Of a stretch of 64,000 nucleotides of DNA, positions 8,708 through 16,188 are shown piece after piece. The notes below the pieces were generated by a model. The model did no database searches. It was not told where the DNA came from and worked only from the letters and a program-made list of their open reading frames with translations. Position numbers and translations under genes: made by a program. The stretch comes from Streptomyces phaeoluteigriseus (GTDB lineage Bacteria > Actinomycetota > Actinomycetes > Streptomycetales > Streptomycetaceae), in the NCBI RefSeq assembly GCF_001896135.2, contig NZ_MPOH02000005.1:176231-240230 (forward strand), in the 5' to 3' direction. Position 1 is the first letter of the stretch. Each line of letters begins with the position of its first letter.

Positions 8708-9816
8708 CGTTGACCTCCAAGGGGGTGCGGGTTGATCGGTGCCGTCTCGGCGGACCGGGGGAACACGGTGCCGTCCAAGATCTTGCGGGCCGTGCGGACC
8801 ACGGCCGTGCGGCGGGCGGAGGGCAGGCCCTCGGGGGTGGGGACGAGGCTACTTTCGATATCCAGGAAGCCGGTGGGATGTTCTATGCGAATTCGGTCAC
8901 TGCCGGGCTCCAGATCCGCCAGATCGGCCCCGACGCTCCCTTCGATCCGAAGGCCCGCGGCGACTCCGGCCGCGCCGAGCACTCCGATGGAGGGGTGGCA
9001 GCGCACGGGAATGAAGGTGCGGGTGGTGACGGCGCCGCCTTCGCGGGGCGGGGCGAGCAGCGTGAGCTTGGGCACGGTGGCGTCCGCCACGTCCCCGAGG
9101 CCCATCCGGCGGCCCGCCTCCAGCCTGATCCGGCGGAGCCGGTCGGCCAGGACCGGGTCCTCCTCCAGCGCGGCGGGCGATTCGTAGCCGGTGACGTCGA
9201 GGGAGGTCGCGGCGATCAGGACCGTCGGCATGCCGTTGTCCACGCAGGTCACCCGGACCCCGTCGATCTCCTCCCGGGCGCTGCCGGTGGGCAGGAGCGG
9301 GTTCGGGCCCGGCGGGAACTCGATCAGCACGGGTGCCGCGGCGCCCGGTACGCCGGAGATCTCCGCGTCGCCGGTGTAGTCCACCCGGCCGCCGGGCGTC
9401 GGGAAGGTCGCCGTGGCCCGGTCGCCGCTGTTGACCATGCGGATGCGGACGGAGGTCTCGTCCGGGCCCGCCGGCACGAGTCCGCGCTCGACGGCGAACG
9501 GGCCGATGCCGGCGAGGATGTTCCCGCAGTTCTGACGGTCGCTCACCTCCGGTCGGTCGACGGCGACTTGCAGGAACAGGTAGTCGACGTCGGCGTCCGG
9601 GTCGGCGGAGGGCGAGACCACGGCCACCTTGCTGGTGAGCGGGTGGGCGCCGCCCAGGCCGTCGATCTGGCGCTCGTCGGGACTGCCCATGATCCGCAGC
9701 AACAGGTCGTCGCGCAGGTCCGGTTCGGCGGGGAGGTCGGCGGCGAGGAAGTAGGCGCCCTTGGAGGTGCCGCCCCGCATCAGCAGGCACGGCACCCCCT
9801 CGGGCACACCGCTCAC
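8704..9816 (-). CDS. galD: PrpF-family isomerase, probable 4-oxalomesaconate tautomerase
   Basis: 370 residues starting at GTG. It contains the PrpF/GalD signature MRGGTSKGAYF near the N-terminus, SDRQNCGNILAGIGPFA with the catalytic cysteine (~100), and RCHPSIGVLGA. The family includes aconitate isomerase PrpF and GalD, which converts the keto form of 4-oxalomesaconate to the enol. GTGA overlap with the aldolase upstream and ATGA overlap with the dioxygenase downstream place it in one tightly coupled operon. The GalD role rests on co-occurrence with the RraA-type and GalB-like genes. Confidence 0.8.
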   Translation of the reverse strand: MSGVPEGVPCLLMRGGTSKGAYFLAADLPAEPDLRDDLLLRIMGSPDERQIDGLGGAHPLTSKVAVVSPSADPDADVDYLFLQVAVDRPEVSDRQNCGNILAGIGPFAVERGLVPAGPDETSVRIRMVNSGDRATATFPTPGGRVDYTGDAEISGVPGAAAPVLIEFPPGPNPLLPTGSAREEIDGVRVTCVDNGMPTVLIAATSLDVTGYESPAALEEDPVLADRLRRIRLEAGRRMGLGDVADATVPKLTLLAPPREGGAVTTRTFIPVRCHPSIGVLGAAGVAAGLRIEGSVGADLADLEPGSDRIRIEHPTGFLDIESSLVPTPEGLPSARRTAVVRTARKILDGTVFPRSAETAPINPHPLGGQR

Positions 9817-10535
9817 GAGGGCTCCCCCGCGTCCGGGGCGCCCGCCGTGTACTCGTCGTAGGTCCGGTACTCGACACCGAGCCGCTTCAGCGTGTCGCGC
9901 AACCCGTAGCGGTCCAGGCCGAGTTGGCCGTCGAGGAACGCGGCGCGGGCCTTCGCCTCCTTCACCTCGCGGGCCTCGGACGCCTCGGCGGTGGCGCGGG
10001 CGCGCTCGCGCGGGACGACCACGACGCCGTCGTCGTCGGCGAGGATCACGTCACCGGGGCGGATCACCTGGCCGTCCACGGCCACGGGGACGTTGACCGA
10101 GCCGCCGGTGGCCTTCACCGTGCCTTGCGCGCAGACGGCACGGGACCAGGCCGGGAAGTCCATCTCGCGCAGTTCCTGGGTGTCGCGGATGCCGGCGTTG
10201 ATGACGAGGCCACGCACGCCCCGCCGCCGCAGCGCGGTGGCGAACAGCTCGCCGAACATGCCGTCCGTGGACGGCGAGGTGGTGGTGACGACGAGGACGT
10301 CGCCCTCGCCGCACTGCTCGACGGCCGCGTGGATCATCAGGTTGTCGCCGGGCCAGCTGAGCACCGTGACGGCGGTGCCGGCGATCCGTACGCCCTGCTG
10401 GATGGGGCGGATGCCCGGGCCCAGCAGGCCCGTTCGCCCCATCGCCTCGCTCACGGTGGCCACCCCGAAGGCCGCCAGCGCCTCGACGTCCTTCGGGTCC
10501 GCCTTCGGCGGGCCGGTGACGATCACGCCGCTCAT
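9813..10535 (-). CDS. galC: RraA/HMG-aldolase family protein, probable 4-carboxy-4-hydroxy-2-oxoadipate aldolase
   Basis: 240 residues. It shows the class II pyruvate-aldolase core of this family: GDVLVVTT, the metal/pyruvate loop DGMFGELFATALRRRG and GLVINAGIRDTQEL containing the conserved R-D pair. GalC/LigK enzymes cleave 4-carboxy-4-hydroxy-2-oxoadipate to pyruvate and oxaloacetate. The start is fixed by an ATGA overlap with the PIG-L-type gene. Upstream in-frame starts would overlap that gene extensively and are not used. RraA-like RNase E inhibitors share the fold, but the operon favours the aldolase. Confidence 0.82.
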   Translation of the reverse strand: MSGVIVTGPPKADPKDVEALAAFGVATVSEAMGRTGLLGPGIRPIQQGVRIAGTAVTVLSWPGDNLMIHAAVEQCGEGDVLVVTTTSPSTDGMFGELFATALRRRGVRGLVINAGIRDTQELREMDFPAWSRAVCAQGTVKATGGSVNVPVAVDGQVIRPGDVILADDDGVVVVPRERARATAEASEAREVKEAKARAAFLDGQLGLDRYGLRDTLKRLGVEYRTYDEYTAGAPDAGEPS

Positions 10536-11284
10536 GCCAGCTCCTTCGCGATCTGCGGGTACGGGCGCATGTACGCCTCGGCCATCGTCTTGTGCGCGAG
10601 GCCCAGGTTGGGGCCCGCGTTGCGCTTGAGCTGGACGCCGCGGCGGACGGCGAGGTCGGTGTAGTAGTCCCACAGGTGCTGCTGGGCGCCGAGGCACTCC
10701 ATGGCCTTGCGCTTGGTCTCCCACACCTCGGTGATGTCGAGGAGGACCTCGGGCCGGAAGCCGCTCATCTCGGGCTGGTGCGGCTCGAAGTAGAAGACGG
10801 GCGGGGCGCCGATGATCTCGCCGGGGCCCGGGTAGCCGATGGCCTGGGCGAGGACGCGGGCCTCCAGCGCCATGCGGTTGGCGGCGGGGTGATCGCCGTT
10901 GTACGGGTCCTCGGTGGGGTGGGTGAGGACGACGTCCGGCTGGGTCTCGCGGTAGACCTCGACCAGCCTGTCGGTCAGCTCCGCGGTCGCGACCAGCGGG
11001 TAGTCGCCCGCGTCGAAGAAGCGGACCCGGGCGCCCAGGGTGGCGGCGGCGCGCTCGGCCTCGTCCCGGCGTATCGCCTTGATCTCGTCCAGCCGCTTGC
11101 CCTCGCGCCATGCCTTGGCGGACTCCCCGCGCTCGCCGAAGGTCAGGCACGCGATGGTGACCTTCTCCCCGCGCGAGGCGGCCAGGGCGATGGCACCGCC
11201 CGCCCGCCAGACGAAGTCACCGGCGTGCGCGGTGACCACGAGGGTCGATCGGGGTGGGCCGGCGGGCGCTGTGGCCTGCGTCAT
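10532..11284 (-). CDS. galB: PIG-L/LmbE-family protein, probable 4-oxalomesaconate hydratase (GalB-like)
   Basis: 250 residues; the start has AAGGGAG seven bases upstream. In place of the usual AHPDD it reads TAHAGDFVWRAGGAIAL, followed by FGERGESAKAW and a second metal site THPTEDPYNGDH. As I recall, this pattern (AHxxDFVWRAGG, FGERGES) is the one of GalB, a Zn-dependent 4-oxalomesaconate hydratase, rather than of GlcNAc deacetylases. It is the first structural gene of the operon, 181 bp downstream of the GntR gene and overlapping the aldolase by ATGA. An N-deacetylase is the alternative if the neighbours are misleading. Confidence 0.78.
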   Translation of the reverse strand: MTQATAPAGPPRSTLVVTAHAGDFVWRAGGAIALAASRGEKVTIACLTFGERGESAKAWREGKRLDEIKAIRRDEAERAAATLGARVRFFDAGDYPLVATAELTDRLVEVYRETQPDVVLTHPTEDPYNGDHPAANRMALEARVLAQAIGYPGPGEIIGAPPVFYFEPHQPEMSGFRPEVLLDITEVWETKRKAMECLGAQQHLWDYYTDLAVRRGVQLKRNAGPNLGLAHKTMAEAYMRPYPQIAKELA

Positions 11285-11465
11285 GCTGCAATCTCCCTTG
11301 TGGGGCGGCTCGCCTCCGGAGCGCTCCACCGGCGTTCGCGGAGGGCGGCGACCGCGCGTCCGGCCCCCTTCGGACCTTTCGCACGCTCGCGCCCCCGGAC
11401 ACCGGCGCACCCCATCGGCTCACTCGCCGTGGTGACAGGTGGGCGCCCGCCCCGCGCAGCCGTGA

Positions 11466-12116
11466 TCAGTCGCGCAGCGCCTCGATCACGCTGGTGAGGT
11501 GGGCGCGGACGGCCGCCTCGGCCGCCTGCGGGTCCCTGGCCCTGATCGCTTCGATCATGTCCAGGTGCTCGTTCAGGGATTGCTGCGGACGCCCCGGCCT
11601 CAGTGCCAACTGGAAGCGGTGACGCACCAGTTGGGCGTTGAGCCGCTCCAGCAGCTCCTGCGCGGTCCGCTGGTCGGAGAACTCCCGGATGCGGACGTGC
11701 AGTTCATGGTTCAGCTCGGAGTAGGTCACCGGCTCACCGTCGGCCACGGACTTGCTCATCGCGGTGCCGAGGTCGGTCAGCTGGTCCAGTTGGTCGTCGC
11801 TGGCCGCGACGGCCGCCTTCGCCGCGCACAGCCCTTCGAGGACCATCCGGCACTCGGTGATGGCGACCGCTTCGTCCACGCTCACCACTCGCACGCGCGA
11901 GCCGCGGTTGCGGATCCGTTCGACGAGTCCCTGGGACTCCAGATCGATGAGCGCCGCGCGGATGCTGGCCCGCGTCACACCGAACTGCTCGGCGAGCTCG
12001 TTCTCCACCAGCCGCTGTGCCGGTGCCATCTCGCCGTGCAGGATCGCCTGCCGCAGCTGCGCGAACGCGTGCTGCTTGGCCTGCTCCCCGGTGCTCGGAC
12101 GGGCTTCTTTCGGCAT
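11466..12116 (-). CDS. GntR-family regulator with FCD domain, controlling the aromatic operon
   Basis: 216 residues from ATG 12116, preceded by GGGAGGGCAACG. The winged helix spans residues ~15-80 (LVENELAEQFGVTRASIR), and the FCD ligand-binding domain follows with conserved Asp/His residues (LNHELHVRI). FCD regulators bind organic acids and usually repress. Longer in-frame starts run through the promoter below and are rejected. A palindrome overlaps its own -35 box and the core recurs before the transporter gene, so autorepression and control of the operon are likely. The inducer would be gallate or a ring-cleavage product. Confidence 0.85.
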   Translation of the reverse strand: MPKEARPSTGEQAKQHAFAQLRQAILHGEMAPAQRLVENELAEQFGVTRASIRAALIDLESQGLVERIRNRGSRVRVVSVDEAVAITECRMVLEGLCAAKAAVAASDDQLDQLTDLGTAMSKSVADGEPVTYSELNHELHVRIREFSDQRTAQELLERLNAQLVRHRFQLALRPGRPQQSLNEHLDMIEAIRARDPQAAEAAVRAHLTSVIEALRD

Positions 12117-12145
12117 CGTTGCCCTCCCTGAGTGAGTGCCTGTCG

Positions 12146-12187
12146 AACCTAAATCTAGCCAAACAAGATTGTCAACAATTTTGTCTG
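12146..12187 (-). promoter_or_regulatory. Promoter and operator of the GntR gene and probably the operon
   Basis: Minus-strand -35 TTGACA (12175-12170), 18-bp spacer and -10 TAGGTT (12151-12146), a strong Streptomyces housekeeping-type promoter. The palindrome ATTGTCAACAAT (12168-12179) covers the -35, and a further half-site TTGTC follows at 12181. No second promoter with this operator is seen in the 181-bp gap before the PIG-L-type gene, so the structural genes may be read from here. Confidence 0.7.
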
Positions 12188-12327
12188 CCATATTGGCCGT
12201 GCATACGAGCCCAAGGTCTGTGGACGATCCGGCAGGCCGTCGGCCGCGACAGACCGTCCCGCCATCCGCCCCGATACCCCACACCCTGTCAACCCCCACC
12301 CGCACACCGTCTCGTTAAGGTCGCCCC

Positions 12328-12672
12328 ATGACTCCCAGCTTCGCTCTCCACGTCCCCGACGCCGATCTCGTGCCCGAGCCGCTCGACCCCGGGCAGATCG
12401 TGTCCGGGGCGCCCGAGGTGAGCGGCAAGGTGGTGTGGGAGTCGGCGGACGGGCGGCAGGTCCGGGGGATCTGGCAGATCACGCCGGGAGTCGTCACCGA
12501 CACCGAGGCGGACGAACTGTTCGTGGTGATCAGCGGCTCGGCGACCGTCGAGGTCGAGGGCGGGGCCACGCTGCGGGTCGGGCCCGGCGACATGGCCGTC
12601 CTGCGCGCCGGCGACCGGACGACGTGGACCGTGCACGAGACCCTGCGCAAGGCGTACGCCATCAATCTCTGA
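12328..12672 (+). CDS. Small cupin protein (DUF861-like)
   Basis: 114 residues forming a single cupin barrel: GIWQITPGVVTDTEADELFVV contributes the first metal motif in weak form, and GPGDMAVLRAGDRTTWTVHE the second. Cupin_3/DUF861 proteins of this size are often enzymes or ligand sensors attached to sugar or ureide catabolism; no specific reaction can be assigned. It is transcribed towards the LacI gene, and the two stops overlap tail to tail by 11 bases. Confidence 0.75.
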   Translation: MTPSFALHVPDADLVPEPLDPGQIVSGAPEVSGKVVWESADGRQVRGIWQITPGVVTDTEADELFVVISGSATVEVEGGATLRVGPGDMAVLRAGDRTTWTVHETLRKAYAINL

Positions 12673-13717
12673 CGGTCCCCGGCACCGCCGGCGGCCCCGT
12701 GGTCCCCCGCACCTCCAGCGTCGGTGCCGCCAGTTGCAGGCGGCCCTCCGCGCCGGGCCGCTCCAGCCGGTCGAGGAGGCAGCGGGCGGCTCGGCGGCCG
12801 ACCTCGTGGCCGGCGTGGTCGACGGTGGTGAGCCACAGGTGGCGCAGACGGGAGATGCTCGTGTTGTCGTAGCCGACGAGGGACAGGTCGCGGGGGACGG
12901 AGAGGCCCAGTTCCTCGGCCGCGGAGAGCGCGCCGACGCACGCGATGTCGTTGACGGCGAAGACGGCGGTGGGCCGGTCGGGCCGGCTGAGCAGCCGTAC
13001 GGTGGCGCGGTAGCCGCCCTCCTCCGTCATGTCGCACGGCTCGACCGGCGCCCGCTGCCCGAGCCCGTGCTCCCGCATCACCGACTCGAAGGCGCCGCGG
13101 CGCAGCTCACCGACGGCGCCGTACCCCGCGAGGTGCGCGATCGTGCGGTGGCCGAGGCCGATCAGGTGCTCGGTGACCAGCCGGGCGCCCCGCTCGTCGT
13201 CGTTGGCGACGACGTCCACCCCCGCCGGGACGGGCTCGCGCGCGCCCGCGACGACGACCGGGATGCGGGCGGCGACCGCGTTGAGGGCCGCGGGGTCGGG
13301 CAGGGTGCCGACGACGACCAGGCCGTCGGCCGGCAGGTCGAGGAACGGTCCGGCGAGGTCGTGACCGACGCGCCGGTTGAGGCGGGCGTCGGCGAGCAGC
13401 ATGTGCCGGCCGCTCGCGGACAGCAGCGAGTTGAGGCCGTCGAGGAGGTCGACGTACCAGGGGTTGCGCAGGTCGTTGAGGAGGACCCCGACCATGGGGC
13501 TCGCCCCGCTCGAGGGAAGCCGGGAGTGGGGGAGGGTGCGGCGTTCACTGAGGCTGCGGGCCGCCGTGTTGGGCCGGTAGCCCAGTTCGCGCACGGCCCG
13601 CAGGACGGCGTCCCGCTTCTCGGCGCGCACCCGGTCGGAGCCGCGCAGGACGAGGGAGACCAGGGACTTGGACACGCCGGCCCGGTCGGCGACGTCGCGG
13701 ATGGTCGGCGCTCTCAT
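12662..13717 (-). CDS. LacI-family transcriptional repressor
   Basis: 351 residues. The N-terminal helix-turn-helix reads TIRDVADRAGVSKSLVS with a hinge helix at ~50-60, followed by a periplasmic-binding-like sensor (NDLRNPWYVDLLDGL, AVFAVNDIACVGAL, LVGYDNTSISR). An arginine/serine-rich insert lies between hinge and sensor. It is divergent from a Gfo/Idh/MocA dehydrogenase, and near-identical 12-bp palindromes lie before each gene, so it probably represses itself and that dehydrogenase until a sugar or polyol is present. Confidence 0.9.
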   Translation of the reverse strand: MRAPTIRDVADRAGVSKSLVSLVLRGSDRVRAEKRDAVLRAVRELGYRPNTAARSLSERRTLPHSRLPSSGASPMVGVLLNDLRNPWYVDLLDGLNSLLSASGRHMLLADARLNRRVGHDLAGPFLDLPADGLVVVGTLPDPAALNAVAARIPVVVAGAREPVPAGVDVVANDDERGARLVTEHLIGLGHRTIAHLAGYGAVGELRRGAFESVMREHGLGQRAPVEPCDMTEEGGYRATVRLLSRPDRPTAVFAVNDIACVGALSAAEELGLSVPRDLSLVGYDNTSISRLRHLWLTTVDHAGHEVGRRAARCLLDRLERPGAEGRLQLAAPTLEVRGTTGPPAVPGTVRD

Positions 13718-13721
13718 GCGT

Positions 13722-13824
13722 TGGACCGTTCCACGGAGCGGTCCGGTTGTCAAAGGGCGCGAAGCTTCTTGACATGCTGGGATGGGCGCCTCAGGGTGAC
13801 CTCGACAGGATGTGGACCGGTCCA
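13722..13824. promoter_or_regulatory. Divergent promoter region with two LacI operators
   Basis: TGGACCGGTCCA (13813-13824) is a perfect 12-bp palindrome in front of the dehydrogenase, and TGGACCGTTCCA (13722-13733) is a one-mismatch copy in front of the LacI start. Plus-strand TTGACA (13769-13774), 17 bp, CAGGGT forms a promoter upstream of the first operator. Minus-strand TTGACA (13753-13748) with a weak -10 inside the second operator would serve the LacI gene. Confidence 0.72.
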
Positions 13825-13840
13825 TGGAAGGGCTGCCGCC

Positions 13841-15001
13841 GTGAGTGAACCGCTGGGTGTCGCCGTCGTCGGGTTCGGCTGGATGGGCCGGGTGCACACG
13901 CAGGCATACGCGCGCGTGCCGCACCACTTCCCGCAGCTCCCCCTGCGGCCCGAGCTGATCACGGTCGCCGAGGAGGTGCCGGGCCGGGCCGAACAGGCCG
14001 CCGGGCAGTACGGCTTCGCCTCGGCGGTCCGGGACTGGCGGGAGGTCGCCGCCGACCCCCGGGTGGCGGCGGTCAGCATCACCGCGCCGAACTTCCTGCA
14101 CCGCGAGATCGGTGTGGCGATGGCCGGGGCCGGCAAGCACCTCTGGATCGAGAAGCCGGTGGGCCTCACGGCCGACGACGCCCGCGCGGTCGCGGACGCG
14201 GTCGCGAAGGCCGGCGTGCAGGGCGCGGTCGGTTTCAACTACCGCAACGCGCCCGCCGTGGAGGCGGCCCGCGACCTGATCGCCGCCGGTGACATCGGCG
14301 TGGTCACCCATGTCCGCGTCCGCCTCTTCAGCGACTACGCCGCCCACCCCGACTCCGCCCTGACCTGGCGCTACGAGCGCAAACGCGGCGGCAGCGGGGT
14401 CCTCGGGGACCTCGCCTCGCACGGCGCCGACCTGGCCCGCTTCCTGCTCGGCGAGATCACCTCGCTGACCGCCGACACCGCCGTCTTCGTCCCCGAACGG
14501 GCCCGCCCCGCCGGGACCACCGCCGGCCACACCCTGGCCACGGGCGGCGAACCGGGCCCCGTGGAGAACGAGGACTACGTCGGCTGTCTGCTCCGGTTCG
14601 CCTCCGGTGCCCGCGGCGTCCTGGAGGCCTGCCGGGTCTCCGTCGGCGAGCAGAACGCGTACGGCTTCGAGGTGCACGGCACCCGCGGCGCGGTGTTCTG
14701 GGACTTCCGCCGGATGAACGAGCTGGCCGTCAGCCGCGGCACCGGCTACCAGGACCAGCCGGTGAGCACGGTGTACGTCGGCCCCGGCGCGGGCGAGTTC
14801 GGCGCCTTCCAGCCGGGCGCGGCGAACGCGATGGGCTACGACGACCTGAAGGTGATCGAGGCCTACCGCTTCCTCCGCTCGATCGCCGAGGGCACCCCGT
14901 ACGGGGCGACCCTGACGGACGCCGTGCGCAGTGCGGCCGTACTGGACGCGATGGCGCGCTCCGCGGAGAGCGGCACCTGGGTGGACGTGCCCACGGCCTG
15001 A
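13841..15001 (+). CDS. Gfo/Idh/MocA-family sugar or polyol dehydrogenase
   Basis: 386 residues from GTG 13841, with GGAAGGG upstream. The Rossmann motif VAVVGFGWMGRVH is N-terminal and the catalytic WIEKPVGL follows at ~105. The C-terminal alpha/beta domain contains GSGVLGDLASHGADLARF. The family oxidises the C1/C2 hydroxyl of sugars or inositols with NAD(P). An insertion around residues 215-235 (ERARPAGTTAGHT) is typical of a subgroup with larger active sites. The substrate is unknown; control by the divergent LacI repressor is likely. Confidence 0.85.
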   Translation: MSEPLGVAVVGFGWMGRVHTQAYARVPHHFPQLPLRPELITVAEEVPGRAEQAAGQYGFASAVRDWREVAADPRVAAVSITAPNFLHREIGVAMAGAGKHLWIEKPVGLTADDARAVADAVAKAGVQGAVGFNYRNAPAVEAARDLIAAGDIGVVTHVRVRLFSDYAAHPDSALTWRYERKRGGSGVLGDLASHGADLARFLLGEITSLTADTAVFVPERARPAGTTAGHTLATGGEPGPVENEDYVGCLLRFASGARGVLEACRVSVGEQNAYGFEVHGTRGAVFWDFRRMNELAVSRGTGYQDQPVSTVYVGPGAGEFGAFQPGAANAMGYDDLKVIEAYRFLRSIAEGTPYGATLTDAVRSAAVLDAMARSAESGTWVDVPTA

Positions 15002-15012
15002 CCGGACGGCCG

Positions 15013-16044
15013 TCAGCCGAGGGCGGCGGGCGGCATGTTGTACGGCGTCACCACCTGGATGGCGGACGGCAACACGGGGCCGGCGGGCGGCAGCGCGCCG
15101 TGCGCCCGCATCACGGCGTGGCACACCTCCCGCATGTCCTGGCGCAGGTCGTGGTGGAGCACGGCGGAGAGCCGGTGCTCGCGCAGCAGGCGGGTGTTGT
15201 CGTGGTCGAGGTCGTGGGCGACGAACACGGCACACGCGCGGCCGAGGTCGGCGAAGGCGCGCAGGGTGGCGATGTTGCCGCCGCCGATGGAGTAGACGGC
15301 GCGGATCTGCGGGTCGCGTTCCAGGGCGGCGCGGACGAGGTCGTACTGGGTGGCGTCGAGGCCCTGCCCCTCGGCGATCTCGACGAGCGCGCGCTGCGGT
15401 TGGCGGGCGCGCATGGCGCCGCGGAAGCCCATCTCACGCTCCTCCTCGTTGCGGAAGAAGCCGCTGCTGAGGCTGGTGAGCACGTTGCCGGGCCGCTCGC
15501 CCAGCCACTGGCCCATGAGGTAGGCGGCGGTGGCGCCGGCGGCCCGGTTGTCGATGCCGACGTAGGCGAGGCGGGCGGAGGTGGGCAGGTCGGTCACGAG
15601 GGTCACCACCGGGACGCCGGCCTCGGTGAGCCGGCCGACGGCGGCCGTGACCTCGGGGAGGTCGGGCGCCTTGAGGACCACGCCCTGGGAGCCGCGCCGG
15701 GCGATCCGGTCCAGGGTGCGGACCAGTTCGGCGACGGGTCCGGTCTCCCGGAAGTGGAAGCGGGAGCGGACGACCGCCGGGTGCAGCGCCGGCAGTTCGG
15801 CCTCCAGGGCGGACCGTACGGCGGTGGAGAAGCGTTCCGGCGCCTGCATCACGATGTCGATCATGAAGGTGCGGCCGACGAGCCGGACCTGGGTGCGCTG
15901 CCGGTCCAGGTCGGCGATCGCCTGGCGGACCTCCCGCACGGTGCTCTCACGCACCCCTCCCCTGCCGTTCAGGACCCGGTCCACGGTGGCCTCGCTGAGA
16001 CCCGCCTGCCGGGCTATCTCGCGGATCGGGAAGGGATGCCCCAT
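15013..16044 (-). CDS. LacI-family regulator (second)
   Basis: 343 residues, with AAGGAG before the ATG. The HTH reads IREIARQAGLSEATVDRVLNG, and the sensor domain is of the sugar-binding type 4 class (GSQGVVLKAPDLPEV, YVGIDNRAAGATAAYLMGQW, AVYSIGGGN), which often binds inositols or sugars. It is convergent with the preceding dehydrogenase and divergent from the PhyH-SDR-dehydrogenase genes, which it probably controls through the direct repeats in the 144-bp intergenic region. Confidence 0.88.
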   Translation of the reverse strand: MGHPFPIREIARQAGLSEATVDRVLNGRGGVRESTVREVRQAIADLDRQRTQVRLVGRTFMIDIVMQAPERFSTAVRSALEAELPALHPAVVRSRFHFRETGPVAELVRTLDRIARRGSQGVVLKAPDLPEVTAAVGRLTEAGVPVVTLVTDLPTSARLAYVGIDNRAAGATAAYLMGQWLGERPGNVLTSLSSGFFRNEEEREMGFRGAMRARQPQRALVEIAEGQGLDATQYDLVRAALERDPQIRAVYSIGGGNIATLRAFADLGRACAVFVAHDLDHDNTRLLREHRLSAVLHHDLRQDMREVCHAVMRAHGALPPAGPVLPSAIQVVTPYNMPPAALG

Positions 16045-16058
16045 GTCGTCGGCTCCTT

Positions 16059-16100
16059 GAGGGGTTTTTGACGGCTTCCTGCTGGTTGTTCGAGGGGTTT
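16059..16100. promoter_or_regulatory. Direct repeat between LacI and PhyH genes, possible operator
   Basis: GAGGGGTTT occurs at 16059-16067 and again at 16092-16100, exactly 33 bp apart (about three helical turns) in the divergent promoter region. It could be a regulator site. There is no palindrome of the usual LacI form, so the assignment is tentative. Confidence 0.35.
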
Positions 16101-16188
16101 GTACTGACAAGAATGACAGCGCCGGGCGACTCCTCGTCAAGGAACCGTCCCGCCGAGCCGAACCGCCCCCGTCACCGAGAGGACGACG

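Noticed and set aside
6248..8713. Very long open frame on the plus strand opposite the transporter and dioxygenase
   Set aside because: Its composition (Gly/Asp/Glu/Val-rich, no domains) is the mirror of GC-biased codons on the minus strand, where two clear enzymes are encoded.
10532..11284. GlcNAc-type deacetylase (mycothiol MshB/Mca-like)
   Set aside because: The AHPDD motif is replaced by AHAGD followed by FVWRAGG, and the gene is coupled to tautomerase and aldolase genes, which fits GalB better.
12734..13840. Upstream in-frame extension of the Gfo/Idh/MocA dehydrogenase across the LacI gene
   Set aside because: It runs antisense to the LacI gene and through its operators; the GTG at 13841 gives the proper Rossmann N-terminus.
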